Source: Lycorma delicatula
Taxonomy: Eukaryota; Arthropoda; Insecta; Hemiptera; Fulgoridae
NCBI RefSeq assembly: GCF_047948215.1
Contig: NC_134464.1
Span: 35,587,020 to 35,651,019, forward strand
Reading direction: 5' to 3'
Length of the DNA: 64,000 nt
Part shown: one piece after another, positions 22,426 to 34,687 of the stretch
How the letters are laid out: each line of letters opens with the position of its first letter
Position numbering within the stretch: position 1 is the first letter of the stretch
Position numbers and translations under genes: made by a program
The notes under the pieces: generated by a model
Database searches by the model: none
What the model saw: only the letters and a program-made list of their open reading frames with translations
Told to the model about the DNA's origin: nothing

Positions 22426-23269
22426 GCGGAAGAAATAATGTCTGTGAGACTCTTACTGTACGGTCGTTGTATTTTTAAAAAAAATTATTTACAGGTTTAA
22501 TAATAAGTATTGATTTTTTTTTTATTCCAGTAAAAGTTTTGTTTGGTGTAAGTATCTAACTTAAATATAAGTTGTTTATTGACAGCTTATGATTTACTTT
22601 TGTTTTATTAAACATGCCAAATGCAATAAACAAAAACATACAAAGTTAACTCTGACTTATAAGTTTGTTGCAGTACTTATTTTAATGAGGGTATAAGTTT
22701 GTTCATAAATCAGTGTAATGAAATATATTTAGACATTTATAAAAATGAAATAAATTTTATTTTCTAAACATGATGAAATTTCTTTTTTGTTGGAATATAG
22801 TACAGTTCTTCAAATAGTGCAAAGGAAGATTACGTTTTATAGTTCTAAAAAAAAATTTAAATATCTTTCCAAATACTTAGAAAGTGAGTTGGAATAAATT
22901 TATTTTTTGTAGATTTTATGGTTTAGAAAAACTTCTTCAATAATAGTCTTTTTTGTAATAAGAAAAGAAGCTTATAACATTTTTTTTGTTTTTTTGTAGT
23001 AAATTGATTTATTAAAATCTATTCTGATATCATTATAAAAAATATAATTTTAATTCAATTCTATGACAAACTTTTTTTACACATGTTTTAGTTTGAAATT
23101 TGGTTGTAATAATATATGTGCTGCTATCTATCATCACTATTTCAATGTACACATATATAATATTAGAAATAGTACGTTTTATTTTTTTACAGTACAACAT
23201 ATCAATGCAATATTTTAGTCATTGTAACAGAACAATATTTTAATTTTTTTATTTATTATTTTTTTGAAT
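22426..23269. other. AT-rich intergenic DNA, no gene seen
   Basis: Low-complexity AT-rich DNA; nothing recognised. Confidence 0.5.
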
Positions 23270-23880
23270 GTCCCATTTTAGGGACACGGTTGACCAATTT
23301 AGGAGTACCCTTTCTCTCTTCCTTTTAAATTCTCTCCTGTCCTTTTGAGAATTAACGATTTTAATTTCCCAAATTCTACTACATTTTCTGGTATTCTTAT
23401 ATATTTTCTTGTCCTCCTGTCCATCAGAACTTTGGCTATTTTTAGTGTTTTAAATTTCTCCCTGAAAAGTGTCCTTTAACGTTTTGCATGTTAAGTTTCA
23501 ATTGTTTGATGTCCTTCTGTGTATTGTTCAACCAATGTGTGGTCACCTTGTATTTTGATAATAAATTATAAATCTTTTTAATAATTTTGCTATCATTCAT
23601 TATATTTAGATGTCCAAAAAAACTATCATTGTTTCTTCATTATGTGAAGTATGTTTCCCATCTTAATTGAATTCTCCTTTTTTTGTCCTTCCTTGGTTCA
23701 AGGATACCTCCTCTTACAGTTTGCCTTTCCAACGCTTGAAATTTCTCCAGTTACAATTTATTTGACATGTTCAACATTTCTACACCATACAGCGCCTTTG
23801 TTCTTACTGTTTGATGTGGTCTCAGTTTAATTTTATGCGATAGCGATTTCTTATTGTAAATATTTTTGTGAGTTTCATAT
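23270..23880 (-). pseudogene. LINE reverse transcriptase C-terminal remnant
   Basis: On the minus strand the pieces LRPHQTVRTKALYGVEML, LEKFQALERQTVRGGILEPR, FFGHLNIMND and THWLNNTQKDIKQL appear in that order across several frames. They match the post-catalytic, C-terminal part of a non-LTR retrotransposon protein: the YG-E block, the E-K-RRI-like block and the GH motif. Multiple stops and frameshifts are present, and the catalytic domain is missing. The clade (RTE- or R2-related) cannot be settled. Confidence 0.6.
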
Positions 23881-23910
23881 TTTTTATTTTATCTATTTTA
23901 CATTTTTACT

Positions 23911-24480
23911 TACTTGTATGAAGTAAAGGAAGTATTGTAATTGTGAAAAATTACAGATATCGGCATGATGTCTGTATGTATGTACGTAGGTACGTATATA
24001 TCTCGCTTAACTCAAAAATGATTAGCCGTAGAATGTTGAAATTTTGTATTTAGGACTGTTGTAAAATCTAGCTGTGCACCTCCCCTTGTTTGCAATCGAC
24101 TAGGCCAAAAATGTGTATACAGTCAGATCTCTAAATAAAGCAGAATTTCAATATTGAAATATTTGGATTTTGGACTTTCTTAAGTGCAGTAATACTCCCT
24201 TGTTGAGAGCTTTTCAACGATATATCATAACTGGTAGTTATTTTCATTGATTGCACAGTTATAGCCAGACAAAATTTTAATAATGAAATATTTGGATCTT
24301 ACAAGGAACAAAGTACATCAATTCGGCTTCATATAAATATTTTTTAAAAAACTTCTTTAATTTAAATATATTGATTTATTAATAATTATTAAAAAAAAAA
24401 GTTTTAACAATAAATAATAGTGAAGAAAAAACAATAAGTTCTTTGTGAAATAAAATTTTATATACTTTTAATTTTAATCC
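23911..24480 (-). mobile_element. MITE-like element, copy 4 (inverse)
   Basis: Starts at a tip containing ACTTACTTGTATGAAGTAA and runs, on the minus strand, through the conserved GATTGCAAACAAGGGGAGG, AGAGCTTTTCAACGATATAT (as read on plus) and GGATCTTACAAGG blocks to an AAAATTTTATTTCAC block near 24450. It is inverse to copies 1-3. The far tip is lost. Plus-oriented sequence CAGTCAGAGGTTAATAA at about 24494, also part of this family, abuts it. Confidence 0.6.
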
Positions 24481-24499
24481 AAAAACGTTTACAGTCAGA

Positions 24500-25714
24500 G
24501 GTTAATAATTATCTATAAACTAATATAAAATGCTAAGGAAATTTTTAGGCGCATTTTTCTTCAGTATAATTGAATATTGCGTGTTAGTAGTTTGAGATAA
24601 AGATGCATATACAATCATTCACACACACACAGTATGGTTCAAATCGGTGTCCTGATTTGAACTTACTTGGTACTCCTTTTTTGTATAAATACATTATTTA
24701 TTTGTATATTTGTTTCAGTCTACTTGATAAATATTTTTATGAAATTTAGTAACCTGCTCCTATTTTGTTTTTATTGTCATTTTATTGATGGTTACATCAT
24801 AATAATTTAAAAAGCCAAATATTTGAGGAAAGATTGTTGAATTAGTTGTATAAATATTTGATGTTAAAAAAAAAACTAATATTTTAGTAATTGTGTAAGT
24901 GTCCACTTTATTAAAGAATTGGAGGGTCTTACCTCACTTTTGAATGAAATAAGTTTAAAAGAAGTGCAGCAAAAATTGTGTATATGTAATTTAATAGGTG
25001 TAGCAGGAAATCATGTGGTGTCTACATTAGATTTTTGTTTTTAATAGTGTATTCTTGTGCTGAAGATTGATCTAATTTATATTTTACTTCAATAATATAT
25101 GATCTGAATATAATTATTTATATGATACTTTTTAGTTGTTGTGGTCTGTATGTTTTATTTTATTTTTGTTGTGAAACAAATTCAATTTTAGATTAACATT
25201 CACCTTTACATTTTTTCTGAAAGATAGATGAACATTCCTATCTAATATTTAAAAAAATGATAAGGCTGACTGGGTTTGAATTTAGTACCTTTTTGATTTA
25301 AAGTAAAGGTGCTATCACTCAGTTTTCACACATACAATAGAATATGCGTTATTGAAAACCGAGAGATAGCACCTATAATATGATGGTGTATGTGTAATAT
25401 TATTACATATATAATAAGTATATGTAATAATTAAATCAAGACACTGTATTATCCTTTATTTCTACTCATTAATTTCAAAGTATGTTCGAATAACTTCTGC
25501 CTTGGTCTAATACCTTGGTTAGCAGTAATTATCCTACATATAAATCCTTGGTTCAAATAATAATGAAGACATTGTTCACTTATGTTTAAAAATATATTTA
25601 AATATGTTTCATATTAAATTTAATTGTATGTTACATTATTGAAGTATATGTGTAAGTTACTGAATGCACATGTTAATAGAATGAAGTGTAAATAAAATTA
25701 GACTAAACATTGTA
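24500..25714. other. AT-rich intergenic DNA with a weak tRNA-like relic
   Basis: About 25255-25330, read on minus, contains a box-B-like stretch and may be an old SINE head. A short CA run is at about 24619-24630. No gene is supported. Confidence 0.4.
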
Positions 25715-26007
25715 GCCTGCCGGGCTGGTCTAGTGGTTAATTCTTTATTGCAAATCAGCTGAATTTGAAGTCGAGTTTCTAAGGTTCAAAATCCTAGTAA
25801 AGGCAATTACTTTTATACGGATTTGAATACTAGATCATGGATATCATTGTTCTTTGGTGGTTGGGTTTCAATTAACCACACATCTCAGGAATGGTCAAAC
25901 TGAGACTGTACAAGACTACACTTCATTTACATTCATACATATCCTCATTCATCCTCTGAAGTAATACCTGAATGGTAATTTCTGAGGCTAAACAGGAAAA
26001 AGAAAGT
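25715..26007 (+). mobile_element. tRNA-derived SINE copy
   Basis: Box A TGGTCTAGTGG sits at about 25726 and a decayed box B GTTCAAAATCC near 25785. The GGTGGTTGGGTTTCAATTAA core and GGCTAAACAGGAAAAAG tail match the copy at 17541. No convincing target duplication is seen. The frame at 25972-26172 is a shadow that starts in this tail. Confidence 0.85.
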
Positions 26008-29000
26008 AAACTAATGCAAATTTGTTGGATTAAATTTTTAGCTACTTTATTATATGATTGTATTCTTTACCCATTCTATTTCTATCATGGAGTAAAAAAT
26101 TTAAATGGTTTTTATCATGTTTCTAGCATTATTTTAATCTGTGTTAGTATTTATTATATTGTACTTGTGTAATCACTTAAAAAACTTTTTAATTTTGAAT
26201 AAACTAATAACTAGATTTTTGTGTTCACCACACAATTTTGAACCTTGTACATAGGAATGTAACGTACAAAATTTTTTAAATTATAAAAATTAAATGTCTG
26301 TTGGATTTGAATCCAAAGCTTTTCTGATGTTAGGGTGAAATTCTACTACTCTGCCACAAAAGTTGATATTTCATGTCTGATGTTTCTTGTAACATCATTT
26401 TGAATTTTTTTCTACCTACTTTAATTTTAAAATTGTACTTTTAACTTATATATTTTAATATTGAAATCTCTTTCATCGATTGCTTTTTCTTTCATTTTAT
26501 TATTTAACTTATTTTTCTATTAAAAGTCAAATTTTGTATAAATGTCTATTAACTTCTTTTATATTTAAATCTATATTTTATACCAAGCAAATAACATCAC
26601 TGTTATGTTTTGCTTTGTTTATCTCATGAAACTTTTATCAATAAGTGCTGTAAAATTCTGGTTATTTAAAGTCCGATAATAAAGACATTTGATTAATTGA
26701 GGATTTATAATCTCGTTTAGTGTAAAAAAAAAAATTATTGAAGTGATGCTTAATATATTGAATAATAGGTTGTCTAATTATCTTAAGTGCATGGTAAATT
26801 TCACTTACTGTTTTCTTGAACTTATACTGGATTCTATTATCGCAGTGTTTTAAAAGTTTTTTTAACATACTTAATTGGATAAAATATATAGAATTTAGTA
26901 ATAATAATCTATATATCCTCATCTGTATGCTCCTTAAATTAAGACCATTTCAAAAAGATATTTTGTAATCCTTCAATAGTTATTTGTGATTCAAGTGCTA
27001 CAGGAAATGATTATTTGGCCTCTAGTAGTGTAATCATCCAAAAGTTAATCTTAAATTTTATTAAAATTCTTCTTCATTATTTTCAAATATCAATTATTGC
27101 GTGTGGTTTTTTTTTGTAATATAAATTATAAAAGTATATAGATTAAACAGATCTTAGAAAGTAATTAAATATCATCCAGTAATTCTTATTTTTACTTTCC
27201 CAGCTTTGTAGTAACACTACAGCTGTGTAGTTACATAGTACATTAATTGAGTCAGATTTTGCTTGTCAAGTCTTTTTTTGCAGATTTTGATATTTCATGA
27301 CCCTCCACTGTAACCAAACGTAAAAGTTTAACATTACAAAATTGCAGAATGCTGTATGTATGGTCATGTGTTGTATTTTTTCCTTGATATCTTCAGACTG
27401 TTTGGAACAATTTGGATGAAATCTGGCATGACGATTTCTATATATATGGGGTATTGTCACCATGGTCACATTTGGTCAAGGGGATAAGTTTGTATGAATT
27501 GGTGGCTCCCATATCTCAAAAGTAGATAAATCTTTGCACATACTTTAAAATACCCCTTAGGTAACTAAGATACTTTTTGATTGTGTGTGATCTTATTCAA
27601 TCACCTATAAAGGAAGAGGCAAAAATACATTTTTTGAGTTTTATTTATATATTTATTTTGATTATAAAGATTATTATACTTGCATTCCATAATGAATACT
27701 ACTTGTTTTGACTCTCTTTTGATATAGACTGAAATTCAGTTCTTATCAATTTTGAATTAATCTAATAACTACAGACAATAATGATTGATACACTCAATAA
27801 CTCTAAACAGGTTTATCAATTCACCATTAACCAATTGGTAATTTGTTGGAATAAAATTCAGGATAAATAGATTAAGAATAATTTAACTAGGATATTGCGA
27901 TCTGTTCTGTAATTATATTTCATAATTGCTTGAATTTTTTCCCACAGTTGGATGGTGATAACCATCATAAACTATATTGTATGGATCTATTTCTTTTTTT
28001 TTTTAAATATCTGTAAATAAAATGAAAATATTTAGCTGCAGTCTTTTACAGTTTTTGAGTTTCAAGAGTATTTTTCTTAAAATTTTGGTTGTTAATGTTT
28101 TATATCTTATTCTTTAAAATCAGTATTCCTTAAATAATAATTTATAATTATAAAGTTGCTAATACTTCAAAAAGTACATCACTTGAAAATTCTTTATCCA
28201 TTTTCCTGATTGAAAGTAAATTTAACTAAATGTTATTGCAATCCATTGTATAGTGTTCCATAATTTTTAATTTGCATTAAGTAACATGGGTAGTGTAGCA
28301 TTTTGTCATACAAATATTGACAGTTTGAATTTGTTGAATGTGTATCAGTACATGTAATATGTATTCAATAAACAAATAATGTTTATGAACATATTTCAGT
28401 AAAATTTTAAAAATATATTTTGTTTCTTGAATTTTAAAATTAAAAATTTGAGAGTTGTTTAGGAAAATTTGTGCTAGAGATTAAAAAGTATATTCAATTA
28501 AAACTTGAGAAAGAACGTTAAAACTTGTTTTGTAAAGATGTGTTACATTATACATCATTGATAGTTAATATTTTATCAAAATGCACCTAGTAGCAGAATA
28601 AGTTAAGATATATTTTCAAGAACTGCAAATAAGACAGCTCATTCTTAGTCTTCTCTCTCTATTTTTAAAATAAATTTGAGAACTGAACTGTTGTTTGATG
28701 AAATAGTATACACTGTAAAAGTAATAACAACAGTAAAAGGGAATAACAGAATTATATAGTAAATAATTTAAAATGTTCATTAATTTTTGATTATATAATG
28801 TGCTTAAAATATGTCTATACACCAAAGAGATCATGAGTCTATATTATTTTTTTAACTGTGATTATGATATGTCCTTGGGCAAACAACTGATTTATTTATA
28901 AAAATTTCCATAACAGAAAAAAATGAAGCCCTTTGTTTGCAATGACACAAAAAGTAGTCCAGAAAAAGAACTAAGAAAACTATTTTTTAATAAAATGAAG

Positions 29001-29655
29001 CGATTCAACAATAGAATATAACAGACTCTTAGAGCCAAATGTGGTATCAATTGGTTTCAGTTCCCGGCTTTTCAAAAAAGCAATTATGAAGTTATTTTGG
29101 GCTATGTAGTCTATAGCAGTGATTTTCAACTTCCAAGATGCTCTAAAATATATATATATACTATAATGAATACTTGGAACCCCCCCAACCACAACCCAAT
29201 GAAACCTAGCTAAAACTATATTTAGCTGTGTTGATATCAATAGGTGTTAACATGAATGTATGAAGTGTATAAACATGACCAATTTACACTTTTAAACTTG
29301 ATATGTACATGCTCCTTATAGTTTGGTCTTCTTTCATAATATTCGTTCTGAGAGTGTCTTGTTCATACATGCATATGATACGTTAGAACACATCATGCTC
29401 TCAGCAGTATAAAAGAGGTGTAAGGGATTGCAGAACATAAGGGAAATCAGTTTAGTTTTAAAGCCTGCAACAGGTGCCGTTATTTAAGTTTTTAAAAGTG
29501 TAGTTTCATTGAAAATAATTATGATTGAAGTTTTGGTTTTTAAATGTGCGGTCAAACGTTTTTTTTTTTTTTTTCAATTAGATTCTGATGCAAATTAGAT
29601 AAATTGTTAAAAAAATGAAGTGACCCATCTTCATTCAGTGAATCGATTGGTAAAA
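26008..29655. other. AT-rich intergenic DNA
   Basis: A minus-strand tRNA-like relic, with GGATTCAAATCC as box B, lies at about 26285-26370. A stretch at about 27270-27610 has the look of an old dispersed repeat. Frames at 26662-26922, 27266-27469, 28616-28834 and 28980-29240 carry no recognisable features. No gene is supported. Confidence 0.45.
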
Positions 29656-31262
29656 AGACAATATTGTACAATGACAGTTATTTAAATTATGGTTTTACCT
29701 CATTGGATGGAAAGCCACAGTCCTTTGTTTGCTTTAAAGTTCCCTCTGATGTAACCATGAAGCCATGAAAATTAATTTGATACTTTGAAACTAAACATCT
29801 GGATCATAAAAGCAAACCCTTGGAAATTTTCGAAAGAAAATTAGTTACTTTGAGAAATCAACAAGCTTGTATTTGTAAATCAAGCTACACTGATTAAAGT
29901 AAAATTGAAGCATCTTATCTCTTAGCATTAAGAATAGCTAAGATGTCTAAACCCCATACAATTGCAGAAAACCTCATATTGCCTGCTGCAATTGATATGG
30001 TTAGTGATTTAATAGGCGTGGAAGAAGCAAACAAATTGAAAAACATTCTAGCTCTTAATGATGCAGTATCAAGGCGAATTGATGACATGGATGTCGATGC
30101 TCACAATCAAATAATTCAGTAAGTAAGTTCAAGTGAAAATTTTAATATCCAATTTGATGAATCTATAGATGTGTCAAACATTTCTCAGGTTTGTGAGGTA
30201 TGAATGTGATAGGAACAAATCAGTCAAAGAAAATATGTTGTTTTGCAAATTAATACCTGATCTTGCAACAAGGCAATGTCTTTTTGATGTTTTTATGAGG
30301 CTACTAAAAACAATAACGTAGATTGGACAAAAAGTATTGTAATATGTAGTGATGGCAAAGGTGATAACAGGAAAGAACAATGAATTACTGAAAAAAATTA
30401 AAAGTTTGTCTTATACCAAGGGCGAAATAGACAAACTGCTTCCTTCACAGACATGCTATGCTGTTGCCACAAAAAATATGCCGGAAAATCTAAACAAATT
30501 CTTTGTAAAACTGTAAAAATAGTTAATTTTATTAAAAGTTGACCATTACAGAATAGGTTGTTTTTTAAACTATGCGATGAAATTGGCGAAAAGAAAAAAA
30601 TTTCTTCTTTTCCATACAGAAGTCAAATGGTTATTGTGAAGGAAAGTGTTAACCTGGTTGTTGGATTTGCAAGATGAATTAAATAATATTTTTCCAGATA
30701 AATAAACATCATTTTCAATGATTTTACAAAATAATAAGTATATGTTGCTGTTGGGTTAGTTAGATGATGTACTTTCGCATTTAAATGACTTGAAAGACGA
30801 AGTTCATGCTTTCATTAAGAAGCTTGATATCTGGATTTCTTGCCTTCCAAACAAAAATTTGGATATTTTTTCACTCACTTGCGATTACATTGAGAAAAAT
30901 CTTGATGAAGACACTATTATTCACCACAATTTGGGTGAGCTAAAAATTCAGTTGATAAAGTATTTCTCGGAAGATAAAAATTATTTCTCGAAGGGATGGC
31001 TACTGAATCCATTTATTGAAAACGATATAACTACAATTCACATCTGAAGATTTAAATACATTTTGGCTTGCTCATCGAAGTGAATATGAAAATTCACAGA
31101 ACCATTGAAAATATTAATCCCTTTCGTCACATCTTACCTCTATGAAAGGGGTTTTTTGTTTATGGTTGTGCTAAAAACTAAACTTGGAATCTTCTTGAGA
31201 AAAATTTGTTTATGTGTGTTTCTAAGATAGATCCACAAATGGAAAAACGTTTGAATTAAAAA
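29656..31262 (+). pseudogene. ZBED/hAT-type transposase, decayed but nearly full length
   Basis: Reading across frames, the expected parts appear in order. There is a BED-finger-like start (YGFTSLDGKPQSF), then KPLEIFERKLVTLRNQQ and LALRIAKMSKPHTIAE; LFCKLIPDLATRQCLFDVF; then VDWTKSIVICSDGKG, the block holding a catalytic Asp; then ATKNMPENLNKFF and VNFIKS. An open stretch at 30790-31047 has LKDEVHAFIKKLDIWI and ends near FIENDITT. The C-terminal dimerisation part follows (FWLAHRSEYEN, INPF, NLLEKNLFMCVSKIDPQME). This is the arrangement of the ZBED5/FAM200-like hAT (Buster-like) group. The BED zinc ligands are mostly lost and there are many stops and frameshifts, so it is inactive. Confidence 0.8.
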
Positions 31263-31983
31263 CAAACACCACCATCTAATTAATTATTTTTTTTACATGT
31301 TTACTTTTAACTGTAAGTAAAATTTTTATAATAAATGGTTTTTGTGTTTGTAAAATGATTTCATTATTGTTTACATGTAAAGTTGTAGGCTAATATTGTG
31401 ATCCCCTTTCGTATTCCTGCATATCCCATGGAGTTGATCTCCAGTGTTGAGAAAACTGTTCTTTAAAAATGAGATGTTGACATTCAATCTACAGATTTTT
31501 GGAATTCCAAAAACCAATTTAAATGAAATGTTTGTTAGATTGGAGTATGGGTACAATATCTGGAAGAAGTGTAATCCTGGGAATAGTTGTTCTTACCTTT
31601 TTTTTTACACATCTGAGAGCATATTGTAGACAAAATAAATGATGCATTATTTATTTAATAGCAAAATGATCCCCTCAGTCCAAACAGGTTGACAGGTGAT
31701 AAACCTCCTGAGAAGGAAGTTAATTCATTGATTGAATAATTTTTATAAGTGTCTTGCCTTGCTATTCTTTGTCATTTGGACTTTTACATTTGGGGAAGAG
31801 CAGAGTGTAAAGTTTATGACAAACACTTTTAATACTAATTTTTTTTTTTTTTTAGTATTCATTACTTATTATTTAATTGTTATAGCATAATAATAAATAG
31901 TCTGATGTCATTTTGATATTCATAAAATTTTGCATCAGGGAATCGAAAAAAAAATATTTGTTATGAAAACTTATATAAAAAAG
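31263..31983. other. AT-rich intergenic DNA, no gene seen
   Basis: The two overlapping short frames at 31371-31629 on opposite strands have no recognised features. Confidence 0.5.
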
Positions 31984-32528
31984 TCTGATGTGGACACCAC
32001 ATGACTTCCTTGTATGCCTATTAAATTACATGTACACATTTTTAAAAGTACATAAAATTTTATTTCACTAATAACTTCTAATTTATATATATATATTTTT
32101 TCATTGTTGTTACTGAATTATTATTTATTGTAAAACTTTTTTTTATAATCAGAGTCAGAGGTTAATATTTATTAATAAATCAATATATTTAAATAGGTAA
32201 AGAAAAAAAGGAAATGAAGTCAGATTTGAACTGATGTGCCTTCCCCTTGTAAGATCCAAATATTCCATTAATTAAAATTTTATTTGGCTATAATTCTGGA
32301 ACTAATGAAAATATATTTCCCGTATGATTTATTGTTGAAAGGCTCTCAGTGTGGGCTTATTACTGTAGTTAAAAAAAGTCCTGGATTTTGGGGTTTTTTT
32401 GGACACTTTTGGTTCAGTCGATTGCAATCAAGAGGGGAGGTGCACAACTAGATGTTGCAACAGTCCTAAATCCAAAATTTCAACATCCTGCGGCCAATCG
32501 TTTTTGAATTATGTGAGATATATACGTT
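31984..32528 (+). mobile_element. MITE-like element, copy 3 (3' truncated)
   Basis: Starts with CTGATGTGGACACCACATG, in which ATGTGG and CCACAT form a small palindrome, then ACTTCCTTGTATG. It follows copy 1 through the CGATTGCAATC block to GAGATATATACG, where it stops abruptly at the GC-rich block. The right tip is missing. Confidence 0.65.
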
Positions 32529-32945
32529 CTGTCGTCGAATGGCTTTGACGGCACGTGGCACCTTAAAATCTTATGGTAAACTTGAGAAGGGCTATTTGAG
32601 TTTTCTGGAGTGGTGACCCTGAAAATGGTTGTTTATGCGTTTGCTCTGAGAAGAGCTGTTGGGTCTGGATGCTGGTCTCCGGCGAAGCCGACTCGGCTAT
32701 AATCGGCAGTTGGGGTTCGTCCAGTGAAATCAGATGTGCCTCCCCTCATTAATATTTGGGTCCCCACTGCAGCGAGGCAGTGGTGGCTCCCAGAGCCCTG
32801 TAGTGTTGGTCGTCTTTCACCGGTGTGGTTCTGCCCAAGAATCCCACATTGGGCCGGCTCCTGCTGCTGAGTCCGCTGGCCAGGGCGATTGAAGCCCGGA
32901 TAGGTAGGATCCACCCCCAGTGGATCTTCGTGTTTCTTGTAAACA
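32529..32945. repeat. GC-rich block joined to a truncated MITE
   Basis: About 415 bases with a base composition quite unlike the flanks. The two minus-strand frames inside (32633-32914 and 32749-32946) are Gly/Arg/Pro/Thr-rich, overlap each other in different frames and show no domain. It is probably part of a retroelement such as a LINE 5' region; no terminal structure is visible. Confidence 0.35.
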
Positions 32946-34205
32946 ATTTCTTTTCATACTGGAATTATTTTTGAAGATTATTTTATTTTACATGAAAACA
33001 AAACAGAAAATATTTTTTGTTTAAAAAAAACAAAATTTAAATTATTTATTTATTATTTTCTTGTAAAGACAGCATCAAATTAGGTGTTACATTTGTTTAA
33101 TTTGGCACTGACTTGCAAAAAGTTTACAAATTTTTCTTAAAATTTTAATAGATTTTGGTTTTCCTTCAAGTTGGAAAAAATAATTGTAATTGTTAGGCAA
33201 ATGTATAAACTTAACAAATACATTTCATGACAGGTAGCTTCCAAATGGACTGTACTTCTTTGTTTCGATTAATAAGTTTTTAGTTAATGGACTTCATAGA
33301 TAAGTTTTATAATGGAAGTGATAAAAAAATGTACATTTTAATTTTTAGAAAAAATTTATTTACATGTTTTACAAACAAAAATTATTAACAAAAATAATAT
33401 TGCTAATTTGTCATAAATAATATTAAATATCATTATTTTTTAGAATATTGTATAAATATATACATTAATAATTAGGATGTAATATTTTCCTTATCTATAA
33501 AAATTACACATCCAGAAACGCAGAGTGGTACAAATATTTTGGTCATTTAGTTTTTTTCTTTAAACACTTTAGTATTGTGAATAAAAACTGCTCATTACTA
33601 ATTTTTATAAAAGAATTTGCCACTCTGTAAAAAACCAGATTATGTTCACTGGATGAAAGTTTTATTGACTTGTTCGTATTAGATATATACTATTTTTTGA
33701 AATTGGTAATTATTATTAAATATAAATTTTTGGTGGCATCTTTAGCAGAAAGGTGAGATTCATAAAATTTAAACTGTATTAAAATTTAATTAGTTTTCAT
33801 CATTTTAAGATATGAAAATATTAAGAAAAACTGTTTAAAAAAATGGAGACAATTTTTAAAAATAATTAACAGCATATTTATTGGTTGTTATAATTGTCAA
33901 TAAATTGATTAAAATTTATGTAAAGTACAATATGTTCAGTATGTTTGATTCTCAGAGACTTCTTTTTGTTATGTTTATTATAAATGCATTTTGATTAAAC
34001 TTCATTATATTTAAATATAACAAAATAAGCTATTTATCTAATCTATTAATTTTTTTTACGAATTTTTTCTATATAGTGTGATAATTTTATCGTGCACATC
34101 GCTATACACTATATACTATAATTCCATTATAGACTATAATACAGACACTCACATTTGATTTGATTCGTGGAATGTAGTTACGCACAACTGGTAATGTCTT
34201 AGAAC
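32946..34205. other. AT-rich intergenic DNA, no gene seen
   Basis: Nothing recognised apart from homopolymer tracts. Confidence 0.5.
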
Positions 34206-34687
34206 AACAAGTATTGGAAATGTCCACAATTTTCCTGAAAACAGGTCCAAACCCTTTGTACCATACTTTTTGACACCCTTTGTAGGACACCAAAGCTAAT
34301 GGAATACATTTCTTACTCTCGGTTACTCTTCAATTTCAGTATGCTCAAGACAAATGACGTGTTATGATAAAATGATCTCACTTTATAATTTTTCCCAGCT
34401 AGGTTTGGCATTTCTTTTATTTACATATTTTAATATTTTCATGGAATTTCTAATTTTTTACTCTGTATTATTTTTTTATTTTTTAATGTTATTTGTGTAC
34501 TTATAAATTTTATGGATGAACGGTAAAAAAATATTTAACAAGTATTGGAAATGTCCACAATTTTCCTGAAAACAGGTCCAAACCCTTTGTACCATACTTT
34601 TTGACACCCTTTGTAGGACACCAAAGCTAATGGAATACATTTCTTACTCTCGGTTACTCTTCAATTTCAGTATGCTCAAGACAAATG
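34206..34687 (+). repeat. Perfect 151-bp direct repeat with a 180-bp spacer
   Basis: Positions 34206-34356 and 34537-34687 are identical base for base, starting AACAAGTATTGGAAATG and ending CTCAAGACAAATG. The spacer is AT-rich. Each copy ends shortly after a TTCAATTTCAG that looks like a splice acceptor. The minus-strand frame at 34102-34293 covers part of copy 1 and has no recognised product. Confidence 0.95.

Noticed and set aside
27266..27610. Stretch that seemed to be another copy of unit C
   Set aside because: Only short words match (for example GATGAAAT and TATATGGGG), and they are too few to support homology.
32633..32946. Gly/Arg/Pro-rich minus-strand frames in the GC-rich block
   Set aside because: Two overlapping frames differ in phase, neither has a domain, and stops are rare in GC-rich DNA, so open frames are expected.
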